A stretch of 64,000 nucleotides of DNA from JAOZPE01 sp964601275. Lineage in GTDB: Bacteria; Krumholzibacteriota; Krumholzibacteriia; JAJRXK01. The translations under genes and the position numbers were made by a program. The notes under the pieces were generated by a model. That model saw nothing but the letters and a program-made list of their open reading frames with translations, had not been told where the DNA came from and made no database searches. The stretch spans positions 154,493-218,492 of the forward strand of contig CAZRMV010000008.1 of assembly GCA_964601275.1 (NCBI GenBank), read 5' to 3'. Positions 52,916 to 61,365 of the stretch are shown one piece after another. Positions within the stretch are counted from its first letter, which is position 1. Each line of letters starts with the position of its first letter.

Positions 52916-54045
52916 ATGGCTATAGTGCCACAAATCGTTCGCAAGCGCAAGAAATCCAAGATCAAGGGGAAGCCCGATCTCATCAGCCAGCAGGATATCG
53001 CTGCCATGCGGGTCGATGTCAGACTTGAACTGATCCGTTCCCTGATCCCCATCGGCCTGGCCTACGTGGCCGCCGAGCTGGAGCAGGAGGTCACCAGCTT
53101 GGCTGGTCTCCGACACAGCCGCAAGGCAAACCAGGATGTTCCCCGCCGTCATGGAACCAACCCAGGATCGGTAAAGTTGGCCGGCCAAACGATCCCGATT
53201 CGTGTACCCCGATTGAGAACCGGCGACGGCGAAGTTTCCCTGTCTTGCTATGAAGACCTGCACCGTGGTGGGGACCTGAACGACCAGGTTTTCCGGCAGG
53301 TGCTGTATGGCATTTCCTGCCGCAATTACGAACAGGCCGCCGAGCAAATTCCCGGGGCCATTGGCCTGTCGAGTTCGACGGTGTCGCGCAAGTTCATCGA
53401 AGCCAGTGCCAAGAAGTTGCGCGAGTTCCAAGAGCGAGACCTCTCGAACTTGGATCTGACAGCCGTTTTCCTAGACGGCAAGAGCTTCGCCGATGATCAG
53501 ATGGTTATTGCCGCAGGCGTTGATTTGGAGGGCCACAAGCACCTTCTAGGGTTTGTCCAGACCAGCACGGAGAACAAGCGATCCATCTCCCAATTCTTGA
53601 AGTCACTAACCGGCCGTGGACTTGATGCCGGCGATGGCCTGCTTGCCGTTATCGACGGTGCCAAGGGCCTTCGAGCGGCATTGTTTGATGCTTTTCCGGG
53701 TCGGGTTGTGATCCAACGTTGCCAATGGCACAAGCGGGAAAACGTGGTGTCGTACCTGGCCAAGGGTGATCAAAAGTACTGGCGCAATCGGCTGCAGAAG
53801 GCCTACCAGCGGCCAACATATGAGGAAGCAAGACGTGCGCTGAAAAAGATTCGCCAGGAGCTAAGCAACATCAACGAATCCGCTGTTGCGAGCCTGGATG
53901 AAGGCTTTGAAGAGACGCTGACCTTGCACCGGTTGGGAGTGTTCGGAGTCCTGGGCAAATCCCTGAAGACCACGAACATCATCGAGTCGATCAACGCCCA
54001 GGCAGAGGAACGATGTGGGCGGGTCGATTCCTGGAAGAACTCGAG
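52916..54045 (+). pseudogene. IS256-family transposase, 5' part (split gene)
   Basis: This part encodes the first 376 residues, with the DDE residues D187 (VFLDGKS), D247 (AVIDGAKG) and E357 (NIIESINA) all present. The frame continues at 57449 after the inserted element, restoring WKNSSQKQRWLAS. An open frame runs 16 codons into the insertion and stops at 54100, which would give a fused protein lacking the normal C-terminus. AAGGAGG precedes the ATG. The full protein would have been 427 residues. Confidence 0.92.
54040..54045. repeat. Left target-site duplication of the nested element
   Basis: CTCGAG here and at 57443-57448 flank the nested element exactly. Confidence 0.88.
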
Positions 54046-54205
54046 TGTAACGTACCACATTATTTCTCCCAAGATTTTGCACACTGACCAACTTGCCTGA
54101 TCCCAGGATTTCACACAGGACATCGTCGTTTTCACCCCGTCAGTTACACGCACAAAAGCGTGATATTCCCGGTGCTTTCACTTTCTTCTGTCTTGGCATC
54201 CCTCC

Positions 54206-54243
54206 AAAAACAAAACCGGCGGCCGTTTCCCACTGGCCGCCGG
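54206..54243 (-). terminator. Terminator of the nested element's operon
   Basis: An exact 9-bp stem (54216-54224 with 54235-54243) and a 10-base loop are followed on the minus strand by TTTTGTTTTT. It lies just after the 65-residue protein gene. Confidence 0.8.
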
Positions 54244-54263
54244 GTTCAGAAGTTACACGTCAC

Positions 54264-54461
54264 TCAAAAAGTCAGCTCATCCTCAGCAAGCCCAAGCCGT
54301 ATCTTCCGGCTCATCAGATATTCAGCAACACTGATCTCGGCCAAAAGCTCACGACTCAGCCGGACCAAACGCTCGACCACCTCGACCAACTGCTGGTCCA
54401 GTTCCCCGGCCACCGCGGCCCGCTGCTCGAACGTCCATTCCTCGGGACGGGGCCGTGCCAT
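54264..54461 (-). CDS. Small helical protein of the nested transposon
   Basis: The 65-residue protein is predicted to be mostly helical (LDQQLVEVVERLVRLSRELLAE) with an Arg/Pro-rich start. It is read from an ATG overlapping the ATPase stop (TGATG), with GGAGGTGATG ahead of it. Family unknown. A role in transposition, or regulation of it, is likely from coupling. Confidence 0.65.
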   Translation of the reverse strand: MARPRPEEWTFEQRAAVAGELDQQLVEVVERLVRLSRELLAEISVAEYLMSRKIRLGLAEDELTF

Positions 54462-55255
54462 CACATCACCTCCTTGCTCGCGATGATCACTTCTTCCAGT
54501 TCCACCAGGTCCTTGCCCGCCAGCGCAGCCTCGGTCATCGCCGCCAGCGCCAAGTTGCCCACCACCCGCGCCACACCGCCCGATTGCACAAACAACTGCA
54601 TCATCGCCTCGTCGGTGAACAACCGCTGTTTGCGGCCAACCAACTTCAGGTGATGGTCCACGTAGCCGCACGTTTGCTTTTCATCCATCGGCGGCATCCG
54701 GTACCGCATGGCCACCCTTTGCCGGAACGGCAGGTGGATCCGCAGTGATAACTTGGCCAACAACTGCGGCTGGCCCACCAGGATCAGCAAGAGCGGGTCC
54801 TTACTGTCCATCTCGAAGTTCAGCAGGATCCGCAACTCGTCGAACATGGCGGACTTCAGAAGATCAGCCTCGTCGAAGATGATCACCGGCTGCTTCCCCC
54901 GGTCCGTCATTGCCGCGACACCACGCTGGATCTCCTCGAACATCCGACTCTTGGAGCGAGTCTCTGTCCCGCCAAGGGCCCGGTTCAACTGTCCATACGC
55001 ATCCAGAACCGTGACCGTGGCCAGCGGCAGATAACAGCACACGTAGTGTTCGTTGTTGAGACTGTCGACGAACTTCCGGACCGCCACGGTCTTGCCCAGG
55101 CCCGGATCCCCTGTAAGAAGCATCACCCCACGGGACGATTTGGCCATTTCCAGGCGCGCGGTCAGCTCTGCCAGTCCCGGCCACGGATACAGATCCCGCG
55201 TGGCGATGCTTTTGGCAAAAGGCAGGCCCTTGAGCCCGAACCGAGCCTGGATCAT
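54461..55255 (-). CDS. AAA+ ATPase of the nested transposon (ExeA/TniB/MuB-like)
   Basis: The 264-residue protein has Walker A GDPGLGKT (49-56) and Walker B VIIFDEAD (D128 and E129). In two-gene elements such ATPases choose target DNA and stimulate the integrase. Its start overlaps the integrase stop by four bases (ATGA). Confidence 0.9.
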   Translation of the reverse strand: MIQARFGLKGLPFAKSIATRDLYPWPGLAELTARLEMAKSSRGVMLLTGDPGLGKTVAVRKFVDSLNNEHYVCCYLPLATVTVLDAYGQLNRALGGTETRSKSRMFEEIQRGVAAMTDRGKQPVIIFDEADLLKSAMFDELRILLNFEMDSKDPLLLILVGQPQLLAKLSLRIHLPFRQRVAMRYRMPPMDEKQTCGYVDHHLKLVGRKQRLFTDEAMMQLFVQSGGVARVVGNLALAAMTEAALAGKDLVELEEVIIASKEVM

Positions 55256-56538
55256 GACCCCGCCTCCTGGTTCTGCACCCCACCGACACGAACCCGCTGG
55301 GCATGGAACCGGGCGTTATCCGCCAGATCCACTTCCTTGATCTTCGTGACCGGCTTGTCAGCCCGGTAAAGGACCAGTTCTTCGGGTTTGCCAATCGGGA
55401 ACCGCAGATCACAACGGGCACCGATAAACTCCGGCGGTACCTCGTAAAACCGATTGCCCACCGAGACGGTCGCATCGTTCCTGACCACACGCACGATGCG
55501 GCCCATGAACGCATGATCGATTTCTCCGGCGCTGAGACGCTTGATCACCGTCTCGCCGGCCGAGACCAATAACCGATCCAGGGGTTTCATATTGATGCCC
55601 CCGTGACGGCGCAGGTGGTAATCATCATGCAGCCACTCGGCAAAGCGGTCATTCAACTCGGCCAAAGACAGAGTCTTGTCTTCAGGCAGTCTGGGCAAAA
55701 AACGCTGCCTGACCGTGCGGTTGAACCGCTCGATCTTGCCACGCGACGGCGAGTCGAAAGGCTCGCTGTGCAAAAGCATGCAACCGATCCTCGCTGAAGC
55801 TTCTTTGAGATGCCTGGCGATGAACGCCGGGCCGTTGTCACAGTACAGCCGCTTGGGCACCCCGTAGGTCGCGATGCCGTCGCGCAACACATTGAGGATG
55901 TCGCTCATCTCCTCGGTAACCGCGAACCGGGCGCCAACAATCACCCGGCTGTGATCGTCGATCACGGCGCACAAAATGGCCCGCCGCCGCTTGCCTTCAA
56001 CCGCAACCCGCGGACCGTGCATAAAGTCGGCAACCCATAGATCATTGGTGTGCGGCATTTCGAACTTGGCCCGCGCCCTGGCTGGACCTGGGGTCTTCTT
56101 GGCCAAGCCGCGGTGTTTCAAGAAGCGATGCAGGGTGGTCAGCTTGATCTGCACACCGCCCGGTAAAACCCCGTCCTCATGCAGGATCTCCCAGAACAAC
56201 TTCACGCTCATGCGTCGGTTCTGCACCCGGTGGCGGCAGATGATCTCCGCCGTATCGTCATCGATGCTGCGGAACTGGCCTTTGTCCCGCCGCTCCTTGG
56301 GCAACAGACCATCCAGGCCGTCGTGGCGGTATTTATCAAGCCAGGCTCGCAACGTCGCGATGTTGTAGCGACGGGCCGTGCCGTCGGGCAACTGGTGCAC
56401 CTGGGCCGCCTGACGGGTCAGGATATCGGAGATCTTCTGGCCGGCCAGCGGCGTGACCGCTTCGCTGATAACTCCATACCGGAACAAGGCCCGGTCTCTG
56501 GCTGGGGGTTTGGGTTGGTTGGTAGCGTCTGTGATCAT
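55252..56538 (-). CDS. DDE integrase/transposase of the nested transposon
   Basis: The 428-residue protein has an N-terminal helix-turn-helix region and an rve-type catalytic core with D171 (WVADFMHG), D234 (LYCDNGPAF) and E270 (GKIERFN). There are exactly 35 residues between the second Asp and the Glu, the retroviral DD(35)E spacing. A C-terminal Mu-type beta domain follows. The ATG at 56538 has GGGGAGG seven bases upstream. Confidence 0.93.
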   Translation of the reverse strand: MITDATNQPKPPARDRALFRYGVISEAVTPLAGQKISDILTRQAAQVHQLPDGTARRYNIATLRAWLDKYRHDGLDGLLPKERRDKGQFRSIDDDTAEIICRHRVQNRRMSVKLFWEILHEDGVLPGGVQIKLTTLHRFLKHRGLAKKTPGPARARAKFEMPHTNDLWVADFMHGPRVAVEGKRRRAILCAVIDDHSRVIVGARFAVTEEMSDILNVLRDGIATYGVPKRLYCDNGPAFIARHLKEASARIGCMLLHSEPFDSPSRGKIERFNRTVRQRFLPRLPEDKTLSLAELNDRFAEWLHDDYHLRRHGGINMKPLDRLLVSAGETVIKRLSAGEIDHAFMGRIVRVVRNDATVSVGNRFYEVPPEFIGARCDLRFPIGKPEELVLYRADKPVTKIKEVDLADNARFHAQRVRVGGVQNQEAGS

Positions 56539-56554
56539 GGGTTTACCTCCCCGG

Positions 56555-57241
56555 TTAGTCGTCCGGAGACCGCCCCCGGCGACTGAGACGGGACCTTGTG
56601 CCGCGCCGCACATACTTTGAAGGCGGGTTCTGTGGAGGGCGGGGATGTTGGAAGCCTGGTTTGAGGCGCGTAGTTGTATTTGGTGGATCTTGTGGCGGCG
56701 GAACATCCAAAAGCGAAAAACCCCACTGGCGGCGGAGCCCCAGCAGGTGGTGCGGGTGGACCTCAGTCAGGAAGTTTTCGAGCTTTTCGGCAGCGGCCCT
56801 GCCGCTGGCAGAAGGAAAATTCAGCGCCGCTGAAGCTATCGGCACCCGGTCACAGGCTCGCTTGATCCAGCGCCTGAGAGTTCTCTCGCTGAAGGGCTCA
56901 TCGCCATCACCGTTGGCTGTCGCCCGCTGCAAGGCGTAGCCAGCACCGCCAACAATGGCGTCTGAGACAGTCTCCAGGACCGAAGAGACGGTAGCCTGTC
57001 CACGCCACAACTCAGCCGGGAACAGGGACTTGGCGGAGCCTGTGCAAAACTTGAGGCGTAGGATGGGGAGGTTCTTAAAGACGTCACCGCTGCAAAGATC
57101 GACGATGCGTTTGCGGAACCAGGTGTCGTGATATTGGGCGCAATCAGCGCTGTGGCAGGTTGGGCACAAGAGGCCGGACTCGGTAACCAGCGAGCGAAAG
57201 CAAAAATCACCGCTTTCAATGGCGGCGCGGTAGACGGCCAA
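56555..57241 (-). CDS. Zinc-ribbon passenger protein of the nested transposon (DUF6431-like)
   Basis: The 228-residue protein has CPTCHSADC near residue 25-33, RKRIVDLCSG and LPILRLKFC, a pattern recalling the DUF6431 proteins I know beside such transposases. The second metal pair is irregular (CTGSAKSLFP). The C-terminal 30 residues are basic and low in complexity. The start is uncertain: TTG at 57241 is the furthest upstream supported one. It lies 16 bases before the integrase ATG. Confidence 0.6.
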   Translation of the reverse strand: MAVYRAAIESGDFCFRSLVTESGLLCPTCHSADCAQYHDTWFRKRIVDLCSGDVFKNLPILRLKFCTGSAKSLFPAELWRGQATVSSVLETVSDAIVGGAGYALQRATANGDGDEPFSERTLRRWIKRACDRVPIASAALNFPSASGRAAAEKLENFLTEVHPHHLLGLRRQWGFSLLDVPPPQDPPNTTTRLKPGFQHPRPPQNPPSKYVRRGTRSRLSRRGRSPDD

Positions 57242-57442
57242 GCCTGATGTCAGTATACTGCTGATTATGGTGTGCGGTTTACCGAAAGGTCGTCAAACTT
57301 TGGCGGTAAACAGGCACGGTTTGTGGCGGGTTATTTTACGTGTTCGGAAACGATGCACGCAGGGTAGCCCGCCATGTTTTTATGACAGACCGATTGTGGA
57401 ATATTTGGCTGGGTTTTGGGAAGAATAATTTGAGGCGTTACA

Positions 57443-57448
57443 CTCGAG
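57443..57448. repeat. Right target-site duplication of the nested element
   Basis: CTCGAG, matching 54040-54045. Confidence 0.88.
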
Positions 57449-57602
57449 TCAGAAGCAGCGATGGCTAGCATCAGCTCTGTTGGATATCGAGCCTCGGCTT
57501 CGCCGGCTAAGCGGCTACCGCCACCTGCCCACTTTGAGGGCGGCGATCATGAAGGAACTGAAAATCCAAGGGGAAGAAAGGAGCGACGGAATTGCTGCCT
57601 GA
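57449..57602 (+). pseudogene. IS256-family transposase, 3' part (split gene)
   Basis: This continues the transposase frame from 54045 and encodes QKQRWLASALLDIEPRLRRL and on to IQGEERSDGIAA before TGA at 57600-57602. The first codon is completed by the last two bases of the 5' part. Reading is continuous if the nested element and one CTCGAG are removed. Confidence 0.9.
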
Positions 57603-57628
57603 GGTTGGAAGGCCGTGGAGAGTTTCAA

Positions 57629-58930
57629 CTAGGAATGGGATTGACTCCTCGACGATCTTCGCATTGCTTTAACTGACACTTGGTATGCCCAGATGCTTCC
57701 CACAAGATTGACGGCTATACCTATGATATCCGCGCTGGCGGCACCAATGAGTCCGTAGTGTGGAATCAGCATTAGTGAGCTCACCAGGATGACGGCTATT
57801 GATACGATACCAATCGCTATTTGGATAGTATATTTCTCCATGGCAATGAGCGCATACCAATGGTATAGAGCTAAGTTACTCAGAAGCCCTCCCACCATTA
57901 CAAGGACCAACACGCTATCGAGGTACTCATAGACGCTTCCGTAGACAGCCCCAAGCACAAGCCGCCCAGCTATCATCGCACCGGCAACGCAAGTACTACC
58001 AAGAACTAATGCTATGACATACAGACGTTTCATTACTTCTTGAAACGCATCAGAATTCTGCGCGTTCGCAGCAACCCCCAGTTTTCGGAGAAATGGTTGC
58101 CCGATTGCTGCGGCTACAATCATACTGGCAGCAGCGAAATACGCGAGTATTGCATACTGGCCCAGTGCACTATCACCCATCTCGTGCTGCACTACATATC
58201 GTGACACATTGGTTGTGAGTGAACCAAGGTATGCAACAATGGCTAATGGGAACATTGACCGCCACAGGGACGTCATATCCCTAAGAGAAGAAGGCAGATA
58301 CCCGATCTCAACATAAGCCTTCCATTTTGAATCTAGAGTTGTGGCAGTTGGCCAATCTTTCAATACAAGGACACTGCTCCACGCTGCGACGAGACCAACT
58401 GTAGCATGTAAGACATTTCCACCGGCGAGCACTATGATACCTACAACGCCTAATCCACCCAATCCTCTTAAAGCCAGGCTCTTCCCGAGAAGATCGGCTC
58501 TGCCCTCCCTCAAAATCAATCCGTATATAATATCACTTATCGACTCGATTGCTTTGGCAAGAGCGACAGCTAGCACTACGAGTTTGGATGTTCCATGGAT
58601 TCTTGCCCCAACGGTAATCGTATAGACAATAACAACTACGAATACCGCACTAATGATACGGGATCTTAGATACTCTTGAAACTTTCTACTATGCGAAGTA
58701 TCAGCTGAGATAACTAGTCTGAGACGCATATTCAGAAACATGACCACGGGAGCAGATATCGCAATCCCGAGAGCAAATTTTCCAACTTCAGCATCCCCCC
58801 GTAGTCGCGTGAAAAGTACCAAGATTCCTAATTGGGAGAAGGCGTATATGATGTTACCAATGAGTGACCATCCAAGTCGGGTGGGACTTGTTGACCTGTC
58901 CGCAGATTCGAACACTACGCAATCCTTCAT
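57629..58930 (-). CDS. Wzx-type flippase with an IS-replaced C-terminus
   Basis: The 433-residue membrane protein has about 12 segments and belongs to the polysaccharide-transport superfamily. ATG at 58930 is preferred to a TTG at 58936. Its last residues (SQSHS) and stop codon are encoded by the end of the IS256 element. Before insertion the gene would have ended about 12 residues later, as IGRVKSVEISGVVDVEE at 52754, overlapping the kinase-like gene by 14 bases. Only the extreme tail is changed, so function may survive. Codon use is AT-rich. Confidence 0.85.
   Translation of the reverse strand: MKDCVVFESADRSTSPTRLGWSLIGNIIYAFSQLGILVLFTRLRGDAEVGKFALGIAISAPVVMFLNMRLRLVISADTSHSRKFQEYLRSRIISAVFVVVIVYTITVGARIHGTSKLVVLAVALAKAIESISDIIYGLILREGRADLLGKSLALRGLGGLGVVGIIVLAGGNVLHATVGLVAAWSSVLVLKDWPTATTLDSKWKAYVEIGYLPSSLRDMTSLWRSMFPLAIVAYLGSLTTNVSRYVVQHEMGDSALGQYAILAYFAAASMIVAAAIGQPFLRKLGVAANAQNSDAFQEVMKRLYVIALVLGSTCVAGAMIAGRLVLGAVYGSVYEYLDSVLVLVMVGGLLSNLALYHWYALIAMEKYTIQIAIGIVSIAVILVSSLMLIPHYGLIGAASADIIGIAVNLVGSIWAYQVSVKAMRRSSRSQSHS
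57648..57656. repeat. Right target-site duplication of the IS256-type element
   Basis: CTCGACGAT, matching 52807-52815. Confidence 0.8.
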
Positions 58931-58943
58931 TACCAATTGACCC

Positions 58944-60245
58944 TCATAAGCAAACCATCGGGTCGTTGCTTACAGTCTTATTGCTACACATCACATTCCT
59001 GCTCCCAAGCAAGAGCAACAGAACCCCCCAGACCATGGGATGTCTGTAAACATTATGGAACAGAGCGAATACCAGAAGTGTAACGAACTCAGTGAACAGC
59101 CACGAATTGCCTAATTGCTTCAAAATAATTGATATCCGCGTCACGAATACCAAAGCAACAATCAATCCAAGAATGCCGGTACTGGAAATCCACGCTATGT
59201 AGCTATTATGTGACTCGTGCCCTTCAAATGGCCCCGAGAACCCTGAGTGTGCACCTGGCCCTGCTCCAAACAACGGTGTCTTCATGAATGCCCCTAATCC
59301 ATTCTTCCATAGCAACAAACGTATTCTACCTTGATTGCCACTTGAATAAACATCACGCAGTAAATCATATGGAGAACCACTTAGCGACCAATAAACCACC
59401 GTACCCATTATGACGACAACAACAGCGAGACCAATCATAGACAGTATTCTCCACTTGGCTAACTCTAGACCCCTTATGCTACGTAACATCCCGACAGTAC
59501 AGACAAAGAATATACCAACAACCCAAGCCATCCGGAGAGCATCTGATTGCGTCTGGTATCCTAACCACACCGCACTGACCAATAGAAATGTAGTAATGAC
59601 CTGCATTGGCCTGGAAAGCCCTTCATGCAGAAGAACCCACAGCAGAAATCCAGGAATCCAAACCAGAGCTAGCCCTAATTGATTTGGGTTTTCCGCCCAA
59701 CCGCAAAATCTCGTTCCTTCCCACATTGGGTCGATTCTGGGCAAGGATATCCCAAGTTTCAACGCAATCCAAATGAACAGCACCATGCCAATTGTAGCGA
59801 AGCTAATCATCATTAGCATCCGTATTGAACGTTCTCCGCTAAGGGCGTTAGGGAGCAATAACAGAACTATGGCAGTATTAAGCAAGAACGCCATTATGTC
59901 GCGGCCCGATGTTCCGATCCACATTGGGTGTAACATGGCATTGACCAAACCAGCAGATAATATCACTACAGCTGGAATAATTAATTGTAGTACGATGCGG
60001 CGAGTGTATTCTTGGGGACGTTGTATTCCGCTCACTAAATCTCGAGCGTGAGCCGCAATCCATACTACTAGAACAACTTCTCCCGGCCCAACCGGCACCG
60101 CTTCTGGGCGCAACTGTGTAGCTGTGCTCAGTACTAGACCAAGTGATACAAAAATATCTGAAAGCAGCATATGACGAGTACTCTGTCCGTCGCGATAGAC
60201 CTCAGAACTTAAAACATCATCAGGGGCCAAGACAGTTTGTTTCAT
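58944..60245 (-). CDS. O-antigen polymerase/ligase (Wzy_C family), low-GC cassette
   Basis: The 433-residue membrane protein has about 12 segments and a Wzy_C region (GAGPGAHSGF, then HESHNSYIAWISSTG). It would polymerise the repeat unit flipped by the adjacent Wzx protein, whose gene follows after 13 bases. AT-rich codon use matches the cassette. Confidence 0.87.
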   Translation of the reverse strand: MKQTVLAPDDVLSSEVYRDGQSTRHMLLSDIFVSLGLVLSTATQLRPEAVPVGPGEVVLVVWIAAHARDLVSGIQRPQEYTRRIVLQLIIPAVVILSAGLVNAMLHPMWIGTSGRDIMAFLLNTAIVLLLLPNALSGERSIRMLMMISFATIGMVLFIWIALKLGISLPRIDPMWEGTRFCGWAENPNQLGLALVWIPGFLLWVLLHEGLSRPMQVITTFLLVSAVWLGYQTQSDALRMAWVVGIFFVCTVGMLRSIRGLELAKWRILSMIGLAVVVVIMGTVVYWSLSGSPYDLLRDVYSSGNQGRIRLLLWKNGLGAFMKTPLFGAGPGAHSGFSGPFEGHESHNSYIAWISSTGILGLIVALVFVTRISIILKQLGNSWLFTEFVTLLVFALFHNVYRHPMVWGVLLLLLGSRNVMCSNKTVSNDPMVCL

Positions 60246-60295
60246 GATGATTGCTCACTTGGGCGCACAATTATGATCCAGGCGTTCACAAGTAT

Positions 60296-61294
60296 TTACT
60301 CTGCGAGCGGATAATCGCGTATAACAATTACGACCACGAAAAGAGACAAGACACCAAGGAAGGCGAACGCAGCGAGCAATAGTCTTTTTGGCCCTGAAGG
60401 TGAGAGGGGACGCGTCGGCTTGTCAAGGATGGATAACATTGAAGTATTCTTAGCTTCATCAATACGCGCAAGTTCCTCTTGAGTTTTCAATGTGATAAAA
60501 AGATGCTCATTCAATTGTACCTTACGGATGAGGCGCTCTTCCTCTAGTTTCAGCTGCGGTGATTGATTGGCAATGCGATTCTGTTCACGAAACTCTACGA
60601 GCTCAGATTCTGCCTTCTGAAGCCTTTCTTGAATATCCTCGATTCTATCAGCGATGAACATGGCTTGCTCGTGGGCACGTCCCGTGAAAATTGAGCGAGA
60701 TACCTTCTGAATTTCATCAACAGCAGATGAGGCAACCTCGGCTGCTATTGCCGGGTCTGATAGAGTGACATGCAGAGTACTTACACCGGTCATCTCATCT
60801 ACCTCTAAAGACAGGATGCTATCCACTAGCTGCTTCCTGTGTCTCTCCCTCACTTTGGGATCTATCTTCCCCTCTTCTTCAGAACTCCCTTCGAGAAATT
60901 GTTCCAACGTAATTTCGTCGTTGGAACTTGTTATGTACCTTCGACTCAGAAGAGTATCCAGTAGTTCCCAGCCAGTCATGATAGTTGGAAGCAATTCGGT
61001 CAAATCCGTAGTCTGAAACATCCGCCCTGCACCCACCCTCATAGCTGCATTCTGTAGCTGCCTGTCTATACCTCCAGAAGCATCTACATCAATTCTACCG
61101 ATGGTAACAAAGCGACATTCTGCCGTAAACTGATCGGACAATGTCAGAGCATAGCCGAAAGCAACTAAGCCAGCCAATAGCGGACCAGCGGCTAGGAGCT
61201 TCCACCTTTTCTGCAGAATGTCCAGAAATGAAGGAACGCTGGAAGTGTCCCGCCTACCATTCATTTCCGAAGTAGATACTTCACCAACAAGCAC
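60296..61294 (-). CDS. Wzz-type chain-length determinant (right end of the low-GC cassette)
   Basis: The 332-residue protein has transmembrane segments at about 33-52 and 305-326 bracketing a helical periplasmic domain, with no cytoplasmic kinase domain. It sets chain length with the polymerase next to it. The start at 61294 is GTG immediately after GAGGA. An ATG at 61264 is the alternative. GC rises sharply just upstream of this gene. Confidence 0.85.
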   Translation of the reverse strand: MLVGEVSTSEMNGRRDTSSVPSFLDILQKRWKLLAAGPLLAGLVAFGYALTLSDQFTAECRFVTIGRIDVDASGGIDRQLQNAAMRVGAGRMFQTTDLTELLPTIMTGWELLDTLLSRRYITSSNDEITLEQFLEGSSEEEGKIDPKVRERHRKQLVDSILSLEVDEMTGVSTLHVTLSDPAIAAEVASSAVDEIQKVSRSIFTGRAHEQAMFIADRIEDIQERLQKAESELVEFREQNRIANQSPQLKLEEERLIRKVQLNEHLFITLKTQEELARIDEAKNTSMLSILDKPTRPLSPSGPKRLLLAAFAFLGVLSLFVVVIVIRDYPLAE

Positions 61295-61365
61295 TCCTCA
61301 ACCTTCCGTATGTCCATGCAATCTAGATTACCAAGGCAAGATGCTCGATCACCCTGAATATGGTC

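Larger units (their letters stand above)
54046..57442 (-). mobile_element. Nested 3397-bp DDE-integrase/AAA+ ATPase transposon
   Basis: The termini are TGTAACG...CGTTACA, and the inverted repeats extend inwards with matching blocks (TGTAACG, ACATTATT against AAATTATT, TCCCAA against TTCCCAA). TG...CA ends and a 6-bp duplication are as in IS21- and Mu-like elements. It carries four genes, all on the minus strand: zinc-ribbon protein, DDE integrase, ATPase and a 65-residue protein, then a terminator. Two imperfect direct repeats near the left end (about 54068-54083 and 54102-54117) may be extra transposase-binding sites. Confidence 0.88.
52816..57647 (+). mobile_element. IS256-family insertion sequence, interrupted by a second element
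   Basis: The ends begin GAGAGTGTCC (52816, left) and GAGTCAATCC (complement at 57647). Both reach TAGTTGAAA at bases 17-25, so the inverted repeats are imperfect. The IS proper is 1429 bp once the 3397-bp insertion and one 6-bp duplication are removed. Flanking 8-9-bp duplications prove insertion at this site. Confidence 0.88.

Noticed and set aside
51953..53431. An open frame that joins the kinase-like gene to upstream sequence through the IS256 transposase gene
   Set aside because: The upstream part is the antisense of the transposase and the IS end. The IS duplication shows that the true gene starts at 52765.
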